Below, in pieces: positions 54,607 to 64,000 of a DNA stretch of 64,000 nucleotides. A program made the position numbers and the translations under genes. How positions within the stretch are numbered: the first letter of the stretch is position 1; each line of letters begins with the position of its first letter. The stretch covers positions 186,001-250,000 of the forward strand of contig NZ_VLLB01000006.1 in NCBI RefSeq assembly GCF_007830455.1, in the 5' to 3' direction. The stretch comes from Pseudoduganella lurida. Lineage in GTDB: Bacteria > Pseudomonadota > Gammaproteobacteria > Burkholderiales > Burkholderiaceae_D. The notes under the pieces were generated by a model, which was given only the letters and a program-made list of their open reading frames with translations, was not told the origin of the DNA and searched no databases.

Positions 54607-57423
54607 ATGGAATTAGCCAAGTCTTTCGAGCCTGCCGATATTGAACAGTACTGGCGCAGCGAGTGGGAGAAGCGCGGGTACTACGCCGCGTCGATGGACC
54701 TCTCGAAGCCCTCCTTCAGCATCCAGCTGCCACCGCCGAACGTCACCGGCACGCTGCACATGGGCCACGCGTTCAACCAGACCATCATGGACGGCCTGAC
54801 GCGCTACCACCGCATGCTGGGCCATAACACGGCCTGGATCCCGGGCACCGACCATGCCGGCATCGCCACGCAGATCGTCGTCGAGCGCCAGCTCGATGCG
54901 CAGAAGATTTCGCGCCATGACCTGGGCCGCGAGAAGTTCATCGAAAAAGTCTGGGAGTGGAAGGAGGAATCCGGTTCCACGATCACCGGCCAGCTGCGCC
55001 GCCTGGGCACCTCGCCGGACTGGAACCGCGAATACTTCACGATGGACGAGCCACGCTCGAAAGTCGTCTCCGAAGTGTTCGTGCGCCTGTTCGAACAGGG
55101 CCTGATCTACCGCGGCAAGCGCCCGGTGAACTGGGATCCGGTGCTGGGCACCGCCGTCTCCGACCTGGAAGTGGTGTCGGAAGAAGAAGACGGCTCAATG
55201 TGGTACATCCGGTACCCGCTGGCCGATGGCAGCGGCTCGCTGACGGTCGCCACGACCCGCCCCGAAACGATGCTGGGCGACGTGGCCGTGGCCGTCGACC
55301 CGACGGACGAGCGCTACCAGCCGCTGGTCGGCAAGATGCTCAAACTCCCGCTGGTGGGCCGCGAGATCCCGATCATCGCCGACGAATATGTCGACAAGGC
55401 GTTCGGTACCGGCTGCGTGAAGATCACGCCGGCGCACGACTTCAACGACTACGCCGTGGGCCAGCGCCACAAGCTGGACATGCCGTCGATCCTCACGCTG
55501 GACGCGAAGATCGTCGACGATGCGCCGGAGGCCTACCGCGGCCTGGACCGTTTCGCCGCGCGCAAGCTGATCGTGGCGGACCTGGAAGCACAGGGCCTGC
55601 TGGAACAGGTGAAACCCCACAAGCTGATGGTGCCGCGCGGCGACCGCACGGGCGTCGTCATCGAGCCGATGCTGACGGACCAGTGGTTCGTGGCGATGAG
55701 CAAACCGGCACCGGAAGGCACGTTCAATCCGGGCAAGTCGATCACCGAAGTGGCTTTGGAAAAAGTGGCCTCCGGCGAGATCAAGTTCGTGCCGGAGAAC
55801 TGGAACACCACGTACAACCAGTGGCTGAACAATATCCAGGACTGGTGCATCTCGCGCCAGCTGTGGTGGGGCCACCAGATCCCGGCCTACTACGACGAAG
55901 CCGGCAATATCTTTGTCGCGACCAGCGAAGAAGAAGCCCAGGCCAAGGCGAAAGCGGCCGGCAGCACCGGTCCGCTGCGCCGCGACGCCGATGTGCTGGA
56001 CACCTGGTTCTCGTCCGCGCTGGTGCCGTTCTCCACGCTGGGCTGGCCGGACGAAACGCCTGAACTGGAAGCCTTCCTGCCATCGTCCGTGCTGGTGACG
56101 GGCTTCGACATCATCTTCTTCTGGGTCGCCCGGATGGTGATGATGACGGCCCACTTCACCGGCAAGGTGCCGTTCCAGACCGTGTACGTGCATGGCCTGG
56201 TACGCGACTCGCAGGGCCAGAAGATGTCGAAGTCGAAGGGCAACACGCTCGACCCCGTGGACCTGATCGACGGGATCGGCGTCGACGAACTGGTGGCGAA
56301 ACGCACCACGGGCCTGATGAACCCGCGCCAGGCCGAGAAGATCGAGAAGGCCACGCGCAAGGAATTCCCGGAAGGGATCGCGGCCTACGGCACCGATGCC
56401 GTGCGCTTCACGATGGCCAGCTACGCCTCGCTGGGCCGCAACATCAACTTCGACCTGGGCCGCTGCGAGGGTTACCGCAACTTCTCGAACAAGCTGTGGA
56501 ACGCCACCCGCTTCGTGCTGATGAACACGGAAGGCAAGGACTGCAGCGCGCCTTCGGTTGATGGAACCAATGCTGACCTGTCGCAGGCCGACAAGTGGAT
56601 CATCTCGCTGCTCAACCGCACCGAGCTCGAAGTGGCGAAGGGCTTTGCCGACCTGCGCTTCGATAACATCGCCGCCGCCATCTACAAGTTCGTGTGGGAC
56701 GAGTACTGCGACTGGTACCTGGAACTGGCCAAGGTACAGGTCCAGCAGGGTACCGAGGGGCAGCAGCGCGCCACGCGCCACACGCTGCTGCGCGTGCTGG
56801 AAGTGGTGCTGCGCCTGGCGCACCCGATCATCCCGTTCGTCACCGAGCAGCTGTGGCAGACCGTCGCGCCACTGGCTGGCAAGGGTGATACCGAAGGCAG
56901 GTCGATCATGGTGCAGCCGTACCCGATCGCCGACGAAGCGGCCATCGACACGAAGGCGGAAGCCTGGATCGCCGAGCTGAAAGGCCTGACGGATGCCACC
57001 CGCAACCTGCGCGGCGAGATGAAGCTGTCGCCTTCCGTGCGCGTGCCGCTGATCGTCGAGGCCACGGGCGCAGACAAGGAGAAGATCGCCGCGTTTGCAC
57101 CGTACGTGCAGCTGCTGGGCAAGCTGTCCGAAGTACAGATCGTCGAGGCGCTGCCGGAATCGCCGGCCGCCGTCTCCGTCGTCGGCACCACGAAACTGAT
57201 GCTGAAGGTGGAGATCGACGTGAAGGCCGAACGCGAGCGCCTGGCCAAGGAAATCGCGCGGCTGGAAGGCGAAGTGGCCAAGGCCTCGAACAAGCTCTCG
57301 TCCGAGAGCTTCGTGGCCCGGGCACCGGCCGCCGTCGTAGCGCAGGAGCAGGAACGCGTTGCCACGTTCGGCGCCACGCTGGACAAGCTGCGCGAGCAGC
57401 TCGCCAAGCTGCCGGCCGAATAA
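54607..57423 (+). CDS. valS: Valine-tRNA ligase
   Basis: 938-residue class I aminoacyl-tRNA synthetase. HIGH motif as [20 protein letters not shown] as [13 protein letters not shown], the editing domain between ([17 protein letters not shown]) and a C-terminal coiled coil ([20 protein letters not shown]). It starts [16 protein letters not shown]. Single gene with an intrinsic terminator 21 bases downstream. A G-quadruplex motif marks the promoter region. Confidence 0.98.
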   Translation: MELAKSFEPADIEQYWRSEWEKRGYYAASMDLSKPSFSIQLPPPNVTGTLHMGHAFNQTIMDGLTRYHRMLGHNTAWIPGTDHAGIATQIVVERQLDAQKISRHDLGREKFIEKVWEWKEESGSTITGQLRRLGTSPDWNREYFTMDEPRSKVVSEVFVRLFEQGLIYRGKRPVNWDPVLGTAVSDLEVVSEEEDGSMWYIRYPLADGSGSLTVATTRPETMLGDVAVAVDPTDERYQPLVGKMLKLPLVGREIPIIADEYVDKAFGTGCVKITPAHDFNDYAVGQRHKLDMPSILTLDAKIVDDAPEAYRGLDRFAARKLIVADLEAQGLLEQVKPHKLMVPRGDRTGVVIEPMLTDQWFVAMSKPAPEGTFNPGKSITEVALEKVASGEIKFVPENWNTTYNQWLNNIQDWCISRQLWWGHQIPAYYDEAGNIFVATSEEEAQAKAKAAGSTGPLRRDADVLDTWFSSALVPFSTLGWPDETPELEAFLPSSVLVTGFDIIFFWVARMVMMTAHFTGKVPFQTVYVHGLVRDSQGQKMSKSKGNTLDPVDLIDGIGVDELVAKRTTGLMNPRQAEKIEKATRKEFPEGIAAYGTDAVRFTMASYASLGRNINFDLGRCEGYRNFSNKLWNATRFVLMNTEGKDCSAPSVDGTNADLSQADKWIISLLNRTELEVAKGFADLRFDNIAAAIYKFVWDEYCDWYLELAKVQVQQGTEGQQRATRHTLLRVLEVVLRLAHPIIPFVTEQLWQTVAPLAGKGDTEGRSIMVQPYPIADEAAIDTKAEAWIAELKGLTDATRNLRGEMKLSPSVRVPLIVEATGADKEKIAAFAPYVQLLGKLSEVQIVEALPESPAAVSVVGTTKLMLKVEIDVKAERERLAKEIARLEGEVAKASNKLSSESFVARAPAAVVAQEQERVATFGATLDKLREQLAKLPAE

Positions 57424-57443
57424 ACTTTCCAGCCCCACCATAC

Positions 57444-57480
57444 ACGCCGGACCGGGAGACATCTCCGCTCCGGCGTTTTT
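57444..57480 (+). terminator. Intrinsic terminator of valS
   Basis: ACGCCGGA and TCCGGCGT enclose an inner GGAGA/TCTCC stem; TTTTT follows. It lies 21 bases after the valS stop. Confidence 0.9.
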
Positions 57481-57545
57481 CATGCGCGCTCCGTCCGCGT
57501 CACGGCAGCGCTACACTGATCCCTGCACCCCGACCGGAGAATCCG

Positions 57546-57983
57546 ATGCGCGCCCTCCTTCCTCTCGCCCTGTTCGCGTTCGCCCTGCCTGCGCTGGCCG
57601 ATGCCGGCTCCCCGGTCGGCCTGTGGCAAAGCATCGATGACCACACGGGCAGGCCGAAGGCCGAGATCCGCATCAGCGAAGCGAACGGCGTGCTGCAGGG
57701 CCGGATCGAAAAGCTGTACCGGCCTGCCGGCACCGACCCGAATCCGGCCTGTGCGCGCTGCGAAGGGGCGAACCAGGGCAAGCCGATCGTCGGCCTGGCG
57801 ATCATCAACGGCATGAAGCAGGACGGCGACGGCTATGCCGGCGGCACGATCCTCGACCCCGAAAACGGCAAGGTGTACAAGAGCACCATGAAACTGTCCG
57901 ATGGCGGCAAAAAGCTGGAGGTACGTGGCTACGTGGGCATGCCGGCGTTCGGCAGGTCGCAGACGTGGGTGCGGCACGATTGA
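57546..57983 (+). CDS. DUF2147 exported protein
   Basis: 145-residue secreted or periplasmic protein of the DUF2147 family. Signal peptide residues 1-19 (ALLPLALFAFALPALA), then GLWQSIDDHTGRPKAEIRI and ADNP-like loop PACARCEGANQGKPIVGLAI, and GGTILDPENGKVYKSTMKLS, the family core of an eight-stranded barrel. Binding partner unknown. Followed by a binding-protein gene after 67 bases. Confidence 0.88.
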   Translation: MRALLPLALFAFALPALADAGSPVGLWQSIDDHTGRPKAEIRISEANGVLQGRIEKLYRPAGTDPNPACARCEGANQGKPIVGLAIINGMKQDGDGYAGGTILDPENGKVYKSTMKLSDGGKKLEVRGYVGMPAFGRSQTWVRHD

Positions 57984-58044
57984 CGCCGTGCCGACCACAG
58001 GAGCGGCCGCGGTACAGGGTCGTCGGCACAAGCGGGGGCGTTGG

Positions 58045-58050
58045 TACAAT
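58045..58050 (+). promoter_or_regulatory. -10 element at the start of the binding-protein gene
   Basis: TACAAT abuts the ATG at 58051 and ends six bases before the ATG at 58057, the same spacing as at uvrD. TCGGCA at 58023-58028 (spacer 16) may be a -35. If real, the mRNA would start at the second ATG. Confidence 0.35.
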
Positions 58051-58791
58051 ATGCGCATGACCGTACGTTTCATCTTCGCCGCAGCGGTTCTCGCCTGTGC
58101 TTTGCCCTCCTTTGCCGCGCCGCCGGCGGCTGCGCCATGGCGGATTGCCACCAGCGACCTGCCACCGCTGTCGATCGAGCGCGATCCGGCGAAGCCCGGT
58201 GCGCTCACCGAGATCGTGCGGGAGCTGGCGAAGCGGGCCGGCGTGCCCGCATCCGTCGAATTCGTGCCCTGGAAGCGGGCGCTGTTCATGGCCACGCAGC
58301 CGCGCACGGCGATCTTCCCGCTCACCCGCACACCGGAACGTGAAAATGCATTCCGCTGGCTCGCGCCGCTGTACCGCGAGCAGTTCGTGTTCATGGCGGA
58401 AGCGGGCGGCACGAACGTGGCGGACCTGGCTGCACTGCGCCAGCGCCGCATCGCCATCCTGCGCGGTTCGGCGCAGGTGGAGAACCTGAAGGCGATGGGT
58501 TATACGCGGCTGGTGCCGACGGCCAGCATGGTCGAGGGGCTGCGCTTCGTCCACCAGGGCATGGCCGATGCGATCTATGGCGACCAGGCGATCGTCAGCC
58601 ACACGGCGCGGCGCCTGTACCCGCAAGGTACGTGGACCGCGAGCGCGGCCCTCCTCAGCACCACCACCTGGCTGGGCGGCTCGCCGGACTTCGGCGAGGA
58701 CGAAGCGGCGGCGCTGCAGGCCGCGCTGGAGGCCATGCGGGCCGATGGCAGCTATGCACGCATCCTGCGCAGCTATGCCCTGCCCCGCTGA
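58051..58791 (+). CDS. Periplasmic substrate-binding protein (SBP family 3 type)
   Basis: 246-residue periplasmic binding protein: signal peptide ending SFAA near residue 24, then IATSDLPPLSIERDPAKPGA, EIVRELAKRAG and VEFVPWKRALFMA, and second-lobe segments IAILRGSAQVENLKAMGY and ADAIYGDQAIVS. No permease or ATPase gene is adjacent, so it may serve another transporter or act as a sensor. ATG 58057 is an alternative start, and the likely one if the TACAAT just upstream is the -10. Confidence 0.82.
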   Translation: MRMTVRFIFAAAVLACALPSFAAPPAAAPWRIATSDLPPLSIERDPAKPGALTEIVRELAKRAGVPASVEFVPWKRALFMATQPRTAIFPLTRTPERENAFRWLAPLYREQFVFMAEAGGTNVADLAALRQRRIAILRGSAQVENLKAMGYTRLVPTASMVEGLRFVHQGMADAIYGDQAIVSHTARRLYPQGTWTASAALLSTTTWLGGSPDFGEDEAAALQAALEAMRADGSYARILRSYALPR

Positions 58792-58900
58792 TCGTCCCGC
58801 CGGCACCTTTACTTTTCTTTACGTCCCCTGACGCCGCTTTACGGGCCGCCCCGGCAGACTGCGGATGCCGCCGCCCCGCGCGGCTTCTCCCTGCCGTCCG

Positions 58901-59359
58901 ATGATATTGACCACCACGCCGACCCTCTGGAAAGCGATGCTCGACCTGCCGCTGGCATGCCGCTTCGGTGCCGCGCCACCCGAACTGCTGGCGTGCCATG
59001 CACCGCGCGAACTGCCGGCCCTTCCTGCCCGCGACCGCTTCCTGGAGGACCTGCATGCCACGCTGGCCGCGCTGCCCGTCGCACTGAAGGCGCGCATCGA
59101 CCGGCAGCTGCTGGGGGTGTTCTACCTGCGGGGACTGGGTTCCTGCGTCGTGACCGACGTGGGCACCGCCGATGGCGCGCAGATCGTCGGCACGCTGGTG
59201 GCGATCGACGAGGATGCGCTGCTGCCGGTGCAGGCGCACCGCGCGACGGTACGCCGGGCCGCGCTGGCCTACCTGCTCGAGGAAGCGCTGGCGGCGATCG
59301 ACGTCAGGGGAGCTTCTTCAGCTCGATCTCGAACAGCTTCGGCCACCGTTTGCCGGTAA
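58901..59359 (+). CDS. Hypothetical protein overlapping a convergent gene
   Basis: Function not recognised. 152 residues, helical and Leu/Ala-rich, with conserved-looking ARDRFLEDLHATLAALPVAL and LLGVFYLRGLGSCVVTDVGT. Its last 19 codons overlap the 3' end of the convergent cyclotransferase gene (59304-59359). The ATG at 58901 lacks a strong ribosome-binding site. It could be a real gene whose stop was moved by mutation, or partly spurious. Confidence 0.5.
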   Translation: MILTTTPTLWKAMLDLPLACRFGAAPPELLACHAPRELPALPARDRFLEDLHATLAALPVALKARIDRQLLGVFYLRGLGSCVVTDVGTADGAQIVGTLVAIDEDALLPVQAHRATVRRAALAYLLEEALAAIDVRGASSARSRTASATVCR

Positions 59360-60080
59360 CGAACAGGCGCTTCTTCGCCGCGTCGTAGGCGATGCCGTTG
59401 GCGACGTTGTCGGCGCTCGGCTGCACGCCGGCCAGCCGGTCCAGGCCCTTCAGGTCGATCCAGCCGCGCACCTGGCCGCTGAACGGATCGATGCGGGCGA
59501 TGCGGTCGGTCTGCCAGATGTTCGCGAAGATCTCGCCGTTGACGAATTCGAGTTCGTTGAGCTGCGTGACGGGCGTGCCTTCGGCCGACACGCGGATGCG
59601 GCGCGTGACCTGCAGCGTCTCCGGATCGAGCACGCGCAGGTACTGGCTGCCGTCGCTCATGTAGAGGCGCTTGCCGTCCGTCGTCAGTGCCCAGCCTTCA
59701 CCCTCGTAGCGGAAGGTGCCGGACGGCTGGAAGGTATCGATATCGAAGATGAAGCCGATCTGGTTGCTCCAGGTGAGGCTGATGATCTTCTTGCCGACCG
59801 GCGCGATGCCTTCGCCGAAGTACTGCGACGGGATGTCGCGCTTCAGCAGGATCTTGCCCGTCTCCAGTTCCACCTTGCGGATCGACGACTGGCCGTTCAG
59901 GCCCGTGCTTTCATACAGCACGCCATCCTGGTAGAACAGGCCTTCGGTGAAGGCCTGCGCATCGTGCGGATAGGTGTTCTTGACGGTGTAGCCGTAGACG
60001 GGCAACGCGGCCTGCGCGAGGGTGCAGCAGGCCAGGGCCAGGGAAGCGAGAAGGGTTTTGATCAGCATGCGCGAAAGCAT
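59304..60080 (-). CDS. Glutaminyl-peptide cyclotransferase
   Basis: 258-residue exported beta-propeller of the plant/bacterial glutamine cyclotransferase family, forming N-terminal pyroglutamate. Signal peptide residues 5-24 (LIKTLLASLALACCTLAQAA), then YPHDAQAFTEGLFYQDGVLY, ESTGLNGQSSIRKVELETGK, FGEGIAPVGKKIISLTWSN and NELEFVNGEIFANIWQTDRI, all typical. ATG 60068 is an alternative start. It is convergent with the hypothetical gene and overlaps it. Confidence 0.93.
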   Translation of the reverse strand: MLSRMLIKTLLASLALACCTLAQAALPVYGYTVKNTYPHDAQAFTEGLFYQDGVLYESTGLNGQSSIRKVELETGKILLKRDIPSQYFGEGIAPVGKKIISLTWSNQIGFIFDIDTFQPSGTFRYEGEGWALTTDGKRLYMSDGSQYLRVLDPETLQVTRRIRVSAEGTPVTQLNELEFVNGEIFANIWQTDRIARIDPFSGQVRGWIDLKGLDRLAGVQPSADNVANGIAYDAAKKRLFVTGKRWPKLFEIELKKLP

Positions 60081-60104
60081 ACCGCAAAACGCCCGGGCAG
60101 TTGA

Positions 60105-60566
60105 TCAGCCCAGGCCCGCCTTGCGCAGGTGGCGATCGAGCGCATTGGCGAACTGCTGGCGGTCCGCCTGGCCATACGGTGCCGGGCCGCCCGTATCGAC
60201 GCCGCTGCCGCGCAGCTCGTCCATGAAGGCGCGCATCGTCAGCTGCTGGGCGATATTGTCGGGCGTGTAGAAGTCGCCGCGCGGGTTCAGCGCCTGCGCG
60301 CCCTTCTTCAGGATATCGGCAGCCAGCGGGATATCGGCCGTGATCACCAGGTCGCCCGGTTCGGCGAGGCGCACGATCTCGCGGTCCGCCACGTCGAACC
60401 CGGACGGCACCTGCACGGCGCGCACGTACTTCGATGGCGGCACGCGCAGCAGTTGGTTCGCCACCAGCGTGACCTCGACGTGCACGCGGTCCGCCACGCG
60501 GTACAGGATTTCCTTCACGACGCCGGGACAGGCATCGGCATCGACCCAGATCCTCATCTGCGCCAT
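60105..60566 (-). CDS. YaiI/YqxD family (DUF188) protein
   Basis: 153-residue PIN-like domain protein of unknown function. Acidic residues for a putative nuclease site are in [30 protein letters not shown] and [30 protein letters not shown] is a family segment. The ATG at 60566 overlaps the ruvB stop as TAATG, so it is coupled to the ruv operon. A second ATG at 60557 (MRIWVDADA) is equally possible. Whether it assists recombination is not known. Confidence 0.9.
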   Translation of the reverse strand: MAQMRIWVDADACPGVVKEILYRVADRVHVEVTLVANQLLRVPPSKYVRAVQVPSGFDVADREIVRLAEPGDLVITADIPLAADILKKGAQALNPRGDFYTPDNIAQQLTMRAFMDELRGSGVDTGGPAPYGQADRQQFANALDRHLRKAGLG

Positions 60567-61615
60567 TACCACAGGTCGCCGGTCAGGCTGGCCCGCGGCG
60601 CGGCGAGGCCGAAGTGCGTGTACGCGGCCGGCGTGGCCACGCGCCCGCGCGGCGTGCGCTGCAGGTAGCCCTGCTGGATCAGGTAGGGTTCCAGCACGTC
60701 CTCGATGGTGTCGGCCGCTTCGCCGATCGCCGCGGCCAGGTTGCCGATGCCGACCGGGCCGCCATTGAACTTGTACAGCACCGCTTCGAGCAGCTTGCGG
60801 TCCATCACGTCGAAGCCGACCGTGTCCACGTCCAGCATCACCAGGGCCGCATCCGCGGTGTCCTTCGTGATGTCGCCATTGCTTTTGACTTCCGCATAAT
60901 CGCGCACGCGGCGCAGCAGCCGGTTGGCGATCCGTGGCGTGCCCCGTGCGCGGCGGGCGATTTCCACGGCGCCGCTGGCATCGATGTTCGCCTTCAGCAG
61001 CGCGGCGCTGCGCGTGACGATCTTGGCCAGTTCCTCGGTCGTGTAGAACTCCAGCCGCGCGACGATGCCGAAGCGGTCGCGCAGCGGATTGGTCAGCATG
61101 CCGGCGCGCGTGGTGGCGCCCACCAGCGTGAACGGCTGCAGGTCCAGCTTCACGGAGCGCGCGGCGGGGCCTTCGCCGATCATGATGTCGATCTGGTAGT
61201 CCTCCAGCGCCGGGTACAGGATCTCCTCGACGACCGGGGACAGGCGGTGGATCTCGTCGATGAACAGCACGTCGTTCGCTTCCAGGTTGGTCAGCAGCGC
61301 GGCCAGGTCGCCGGGACGCTCCAGAACGGGGCCGGAGGTCTGGCGCAGGTTCACGCCCATCTCGCGCGCGATGATGTTGGCCAGCGTGGTTTTCCCCAGG
61401 CCCGGTGGGCCGAACAGCAGCGTGTGGTCGAGCGCCTCGCTGCGGTTCTTGGCGGCGGAGATGAAGATCTCCAGCTGCTCGCGGATCTTCTGCTGGCCCA
61501 CGTATTCGTCCAGCAGCTTGGGACGCAGGGCGCGTTCGATCGCTTCCTCGTTCGGCGACGAGGGGGCGGCATCGATGATGCGCTGCTCGGTGAAATTGTC
61601 GGTCTGGATGGCCAT
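60566..61615 (-). CDS. ruvB: Holliday junction branch migration DNA helicase RuvB
   Basis: 349-residue AAA+ motor that drives branch migration. [20 protein letters not shown], Walker [16 protein letters not shown], Walker [33 protein letters not shown] (sensor/arginine finger) and the winged-helix end [17 protein letters not shown] are all present. It lies six bases after ruvA and overlaps the YaiI gene. Confidence 0.97.
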   Translation of the reverse strand: MAIQTDNFTEQRIIDAAPSSPNEEAIERALRPKLLDEYVGQQKIREQLEIFISAAKNRSEALDHTLLFGPPGLGKTTLANIIAREMGVNLRQTSGPVLERPGDLAALLTNLEANDVLFIDEIHRLSPVVEEILYPALEDYQIDIMIGEGPAARSVKLDLQPFTLVGATTRAGMLTNPLRDRFGIVARLEFYTTEELAKIVTRSAALLKANIDASGAVEIARRARGTPRIANRLLRRVRDYAEVKSNGDITKDTADAALVMLDVDTVGFDVMDRKLLEAVLYKFNGGPVGIGNLAAAIGEAADTIEDVLEPYLIQQGYLQRTPRGRVATPAAYTHFGLAAPRASLTGDLW

Positions 61616-61621
61616 GCTCGA

Positions 61622-62203
61622 TTACCCTTTGCTCAGCGCCTTGAGCGCCGCCTTGATGCCGTCCGAGACGGTGGCGCCGGCCGACACGGTCTTCAGCGCC
61701 AGCAGCGCTTCCTTGTCCGAATAGCCCAGCGCCAGCAGCGCGTTGAGGATGTCGGTCTGCGCATCCGGCACCGCGGCCACGCCGCCCACCGCGCCCAGGT
61801 CCGCCCCCAGCTTGCCCTTCAGTTCCAGCAGCAGCCGTTCGGCCGTCTTCTTGCCGATGCCGGGCACCTTCACGAGGCGGCCCGCTTCCTGGCGCGTGAC
61901 GGCCTGCGACAGGTCGGCAATCGACATGCCGGACAGGATCGACAGGGCCATGCGCGCGCCGATGCCGGTGATCTTGATCAGCTGGCGGAACACGGCGCGT
62001 TCCTCGGCATTGCCGAAGCCGTACAGCAGGTGGGCGTCCTCGCGCACGGTCAGGTGCGTGTACAGCATCACCCGCTCGCCCGTGTGCGGCAGGTTGTAGA
62101 AGGTGCTCATCGGTACATCCACCTCGTAGCCGACGCCCTGCACGTCGACCAGCAGTTGCGGCGGATTTTTTTCAAGCAGAACACCGGAGAGACGTCCGAT
62201 CAT
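61622..62203 (-). CDS. ruvA: Holliday junction branch migration protein RuvA
   Basis: 193-residue junction-binding protein that forms tetramers. Domain I starts [20 protein letters not shown]; the helix-hairpin-helix parts are [15 protein letters not shown] and [20 protein letters not shown]; domain III ([12 protein letters not shown]) contacts RuvB. Lies 34 bases after ruvC and six before ruvB. Confidence 0.96.
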   Translation of the reverse strand: MIGRLSGVLLEKNPPQLLVDVQGVGYEVDVPMSTFYNLPHTGERVMLYTHLTVREDAHLLYGFGNAEERAVFRQLIKITGIGARMALSILSGMSIADLSQAVTRQEAGRLVKVPGIGKKTAERLLLELKGKLGADLGAVGGVAAVPDAQTDILNALLALGYSDKEALLALKTVSAGATVSDGIKAALKALSKG

Positions 62204-62237
62204 GGTGAAGCCCTGGAATTTTGGAGATGGAAGGAGT

Positions 62238-62777
62238 TTAGCCGACGAGGCGGCCGCGCTTCATGTGCAGTGCGAAGCCGGACGGCCCGGCCGTGGACGC
62301 GATGGCGGCCAGCGCGCCCTGTGCGTTGGCGTGGCAGATGGCGACACCGAGGGCATCGGCCGCGTCGCTGCCCGGCAGGCCAGGCAGCGCCAGCAGGCGC
62401 GCGACCATGTCCTGCACCTGCTCCTTGGCGGCCTTGCCGGTGCCCGTGACGGCCTGCTTGATCTGCGTGGGCGAATACTCGGCCACCGTCAGCGTCGCGC
62501 TCATCAGCCCGCAGATGGCGGCACCGCGCGCCTGCCCCAGCAGCAGGGTCGATTGGGGATTGACGTTGACGAAGACTTTTTCGATCGCGGCGCAGTCCGG
62601 CTGGTAGGTGACCGTCAGCTCGGCCACGCTGTCGAGGATGACTTTCAGCCGCGTCGGCAAATCCCCTTCGCCGCTCTTGATGGTGCCGGAGGCGATGTAG
62701 CGCAGCTTCGTGCCCTGCTTGTGGATGACGCCGAAGCCCGTTGTGCGCAGGCCAGGGTCGATGCCGAGAATGATCAT
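62238..62777 (-). CDS. ruvC: Crossover junction endodeoxyribonuclease RuvC
   Basis: 179-residue Holliday junction resolvase. Catalytic acidic residues are in [16 protein letters not shown] (Asp7), [14 protein letters not shown] and [18 protein letters not shown]. The ATG at 62777 (MIILGIDPG) was chosen over a longer reading that runs into the terminator. First gene of ruvCAB. The C-terminus [12 protein letters not shown] is a little short but intact. Confidence 0.97.
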   Translation of the reverse strand: MIILGIDPGLRTTGFGVIHKQGTKLRYIASGTIKSGEGDLPTRLKVILDSVAELTVTYQPDCAAIEKVFVNVNPQSTLLLGQARGAAICGLMSATLTVAEYSPTQIKQAVTGTGKAAKEQVQDMVARLLALPGLPGSDAADALGVAICHANAQGALAAIASTAGPSGFALHMKRGRLVG

Positions 62778-62793
62778 CGCTTGATTGTATGCA

Positions 62794-62822
62794 GTAAAGA
62801 AAGCGCCCGCAATAGCGGGCGC
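62794..62822 (-). terminator. Intrinsic terminator downstream of purH
   Basis: GCGCCCGC and GCGGGCGC flank a four-base loop (62803-62822); TTTCTTTAC follows on the minus strand. It separates purH from ruvC. Confidence 0.8.
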
Positions 62823-62843
62823 CATTTGGATCCGATTACGGCC

Positions 62844-62890
62844 GGGTTCGTGTCCACCTTGGGGTCAACCCCGTTTTCGGACACGGCCTC
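62844..62890 (+). repeat. REP palindrome G
   Basis: 47-bp copy, core GGGGTCAACCCC with outer GTGTCC/GGACAC, nearly identical to copy E. First of the inverted pair G/H. Confidence 0.85.
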
Positions 62891-62904
62891 AACCGTAATA
62901 CTGT

Positions 62905-62954
62905 TGTGCTCGTGTCCGATTTTGGGGTTGACCCCCTGGTGGACACGGACTGAG
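62905..62954 (-). repeat. REP palindrome H
   Basis: Inverted partner of copy G, 14 bp away, core GGGGTTGACCCC. It ends 14 bases before the purH stop. Confidence 0.85.
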
Positions 62955-62968
62955 CCGTGGATGCTGGA

Positions 62969-64000
62969 TCAGTGCCGGAAGTGGCGGGTGCCGGTGTACA
63001 GCATCACCACGCCGCGTTCGTCGGCGGCGTCGATGACTTCCTGGTCGCGCATCGAGCCGCCCGGCTGAATGACGCAGGTGGCGCCGGCATCGACGACGAC
63101 ATCGAGGCCGTCGCGGAACGGGAAGAACGCGTCCGAGGCGACCACGGAACCGGTCAGCGTCAGGCCGGCGTTCTGCGCCTTGATCGAGGCGATGCGCGCG
63201 GAGTCGATGCGGCTCATCTGGCCGGCACCCACGCCGAGGGTCATGTTGTTACCGCAGAAGACGATTGCGTTCGATTTCACGTACTTCGCCACCTTCCAGG
63301 CGAACATCAGGTCGGCCAGCTGCTGCAGCGTCGGCTGCAGCTTCGTGACGACGCGCAGGTCGCCCTGCTGCACGTTCTTCGAATCGGCCGACTGCACCAG
63401 CAGGCCGCCGCCGACGCGCTTGAAGTCCATGCCATTGACACCGTCACCGAGGGCGATCTCCAGCAGGCGCACGTTCTGCTTGGCCGACATGATCTGCTTC
63501 GCTTCGTCCGTGAACGACGGCGCGATCAGCACTTCCACGAACAGCTTGGCCAGCTCGGTGGCGGCGGCCGCATCGACCGGCACGTTGAAGGCGATAATGC
63601 CGCCGAACGCCGATGTGGGATCCGTCTGCAGCGCGCGGCTGTAGGCTTCCACGGCCGAACCGCCCAGCGCCACGCCGCACGGGTTGGCATGCTTGACGAT
63701 CACGCAGGCGGCCGGCTGGCCGATGCCGGTGAAGCTTTTGACGCATTCCCAGGCCGCATCGGCATCGGCGATATTGTTGAACGACAGTTCCTTGCCCTGC
63801 AGCTGGCGGTAATTGGCCAGCGCGCCCACGACGGCCTTGGTGTCGCGGTAGAACGCGGCCGACTGGTGCGGGTTCTCGCCGTAGCGCATGTCCTGCACCT
63901 TTTCAAACGCCACGTTCAGCGTCTGCGGATAGGCGCCACGGGTGGTGTGCGCGCGGTCCGGGCCCAGGCTGGACAGGTAGTTGGTGATGGCGCCGTCGTA
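62969..64000 (-). CDS. purH: Bifunctional AICAR transformylase / IMP cyclohydrolase, partial
   Basis: C-terminal 343 residues of PurH, which finishes IMP synthesis by formylating AICAR and closing the ring. The reading is open to the window edge: [28 protein letters not shown] and [16 protein letters not shown] come first. The AICAR transformylase site [16 protein letters not shown] carries the catalytic Lys and His. [29 protein letters not shown] and [18 protein letters not shown] complete it. The N-terminal cyclohydrolase domain lies beyond 64000. Confidence 0.97.
   Translation of the reverse strand, partial: YDGAITNYLSSLGPDRAHTTRGAYPQTLNVAFEKVQDMRYGENPHQSAAFYRDTKAVVGALANYRQLQGKELSFNNIADADAAWECVKSFTGIGQPAACVIVKHANPCGVALGGSAVEAYSRALQTDPTSAFGGIIAFNVPVDAAAATELAKLFVEVLIAPSFTDEAKQIMSAKQNVRLLEIALGDGVNGMDFKRVGGGLLVQSADSKNVQQGDLRVVTKLQPTLQQLADLMFAWKVAKYVKSNAIVFCGNNMTLGVGAGQMSRIDSARIASIKAQNAGLTLTGSVVASDAFFPFRDGLDVVVDAGATCVIQPGGSMRDQEVIDAADERGVVMLYTGTRHFRH

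Overview
The window is a dense, GC-rich chromosomal segment of a betaproteobacterium of the Oxalobacteraceae, most like Massilia, Duganella or Pseudoduganella. Gene content and order support this: a split aa3 oxidase cluster with SURF1 and ctaA-ctaB, oxyR-ubiA, pilT-pilU, dxs-ispA-xseB facing a Rieske oxygenase, polA next to a DUF2782 gene and thrB, and purH next to ruvCAB. The genus is an inference from family knowledge; no rRNA or tRNA gene is present. Both ends cut genes (ctaB at the left, purH at the right).

Layout: 1-8222 is the respiratory block on the minus strand. A promoter near 8193-8222 and a structured leader precede coxB-ctaD-small assembly protein-ctaG-DUF2970-ctaE, followed by SURF1, a SCO-like protein, ctaA and ctaB for heme A synthesis. 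8280-12241 holds a BioC-like methyltransferase, a comF with a large Gly/Ala tandem-repeat insert, trmL, a REP-associated transposase (RAYT) between two REP palindromes, and a DUF421 membrane protein. 12251-16863 holds rfaE2, oxyR, ubiA, a DUF883 protein, proC and yggS. 16919-22255 carries pilT-pilU, a glutathione peroxidase and a HAMP-PAS-GGDEF-EAL protein. 22284-26684 is glcD-glcE-glcF plus a PduO-type adenosyltransferase. 26836-29556 is an uncharacterised three-gene operon (BNR-repeat protein and two membrane proteins). 29946-32977 is dxs-ispA-xseB. 33331-38694 contains a Rieske oxygenase, EamA transporter, sulfurtransferase, nucleotidyltransferase, ZIP transporter and a Tat-exported dienelactone hydrolase. 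38994-46513 carries polA, DUF2782, thrB, a BPSS1780-type membrane protein and uvrD. 46565-48998 has adhC and two orphan response regulators. 49099-53686 is a TPP-riboswitch-controlled thiC-thiS-thiG-thiD-thiE operon without thiO. 53808-60566 has a small exported protein, valS, DUF2147, a periplasmic binding protein, a glutaminyl cyclotransferase and a YaiI protein. 60566-64000 is ruvC-ruvA-ruvB and purH.

The most unusual layer is non-coding. Four inverted pairs of one 35-bp-core REP palindrome occur, one pair enclosing the RAYT gene that probably mobilises them. Several other palindromes (36858, 46519, 38802, 51549, 51588, 29915) are built around related GGGG(T/A)C cores. Other points worth attention are a 14-bp triplication that creates a chain of five-codon mini-ORFs between glcD and glcE, a Shine-Dalgarno-sequestering stem below the TPP riboswitch, a probable non-canonical start codon for the ZIP transporter, a G-quadruplex motif at the valS promoter, and a hairpin-rich leader for the cytochrome oxidase operon.
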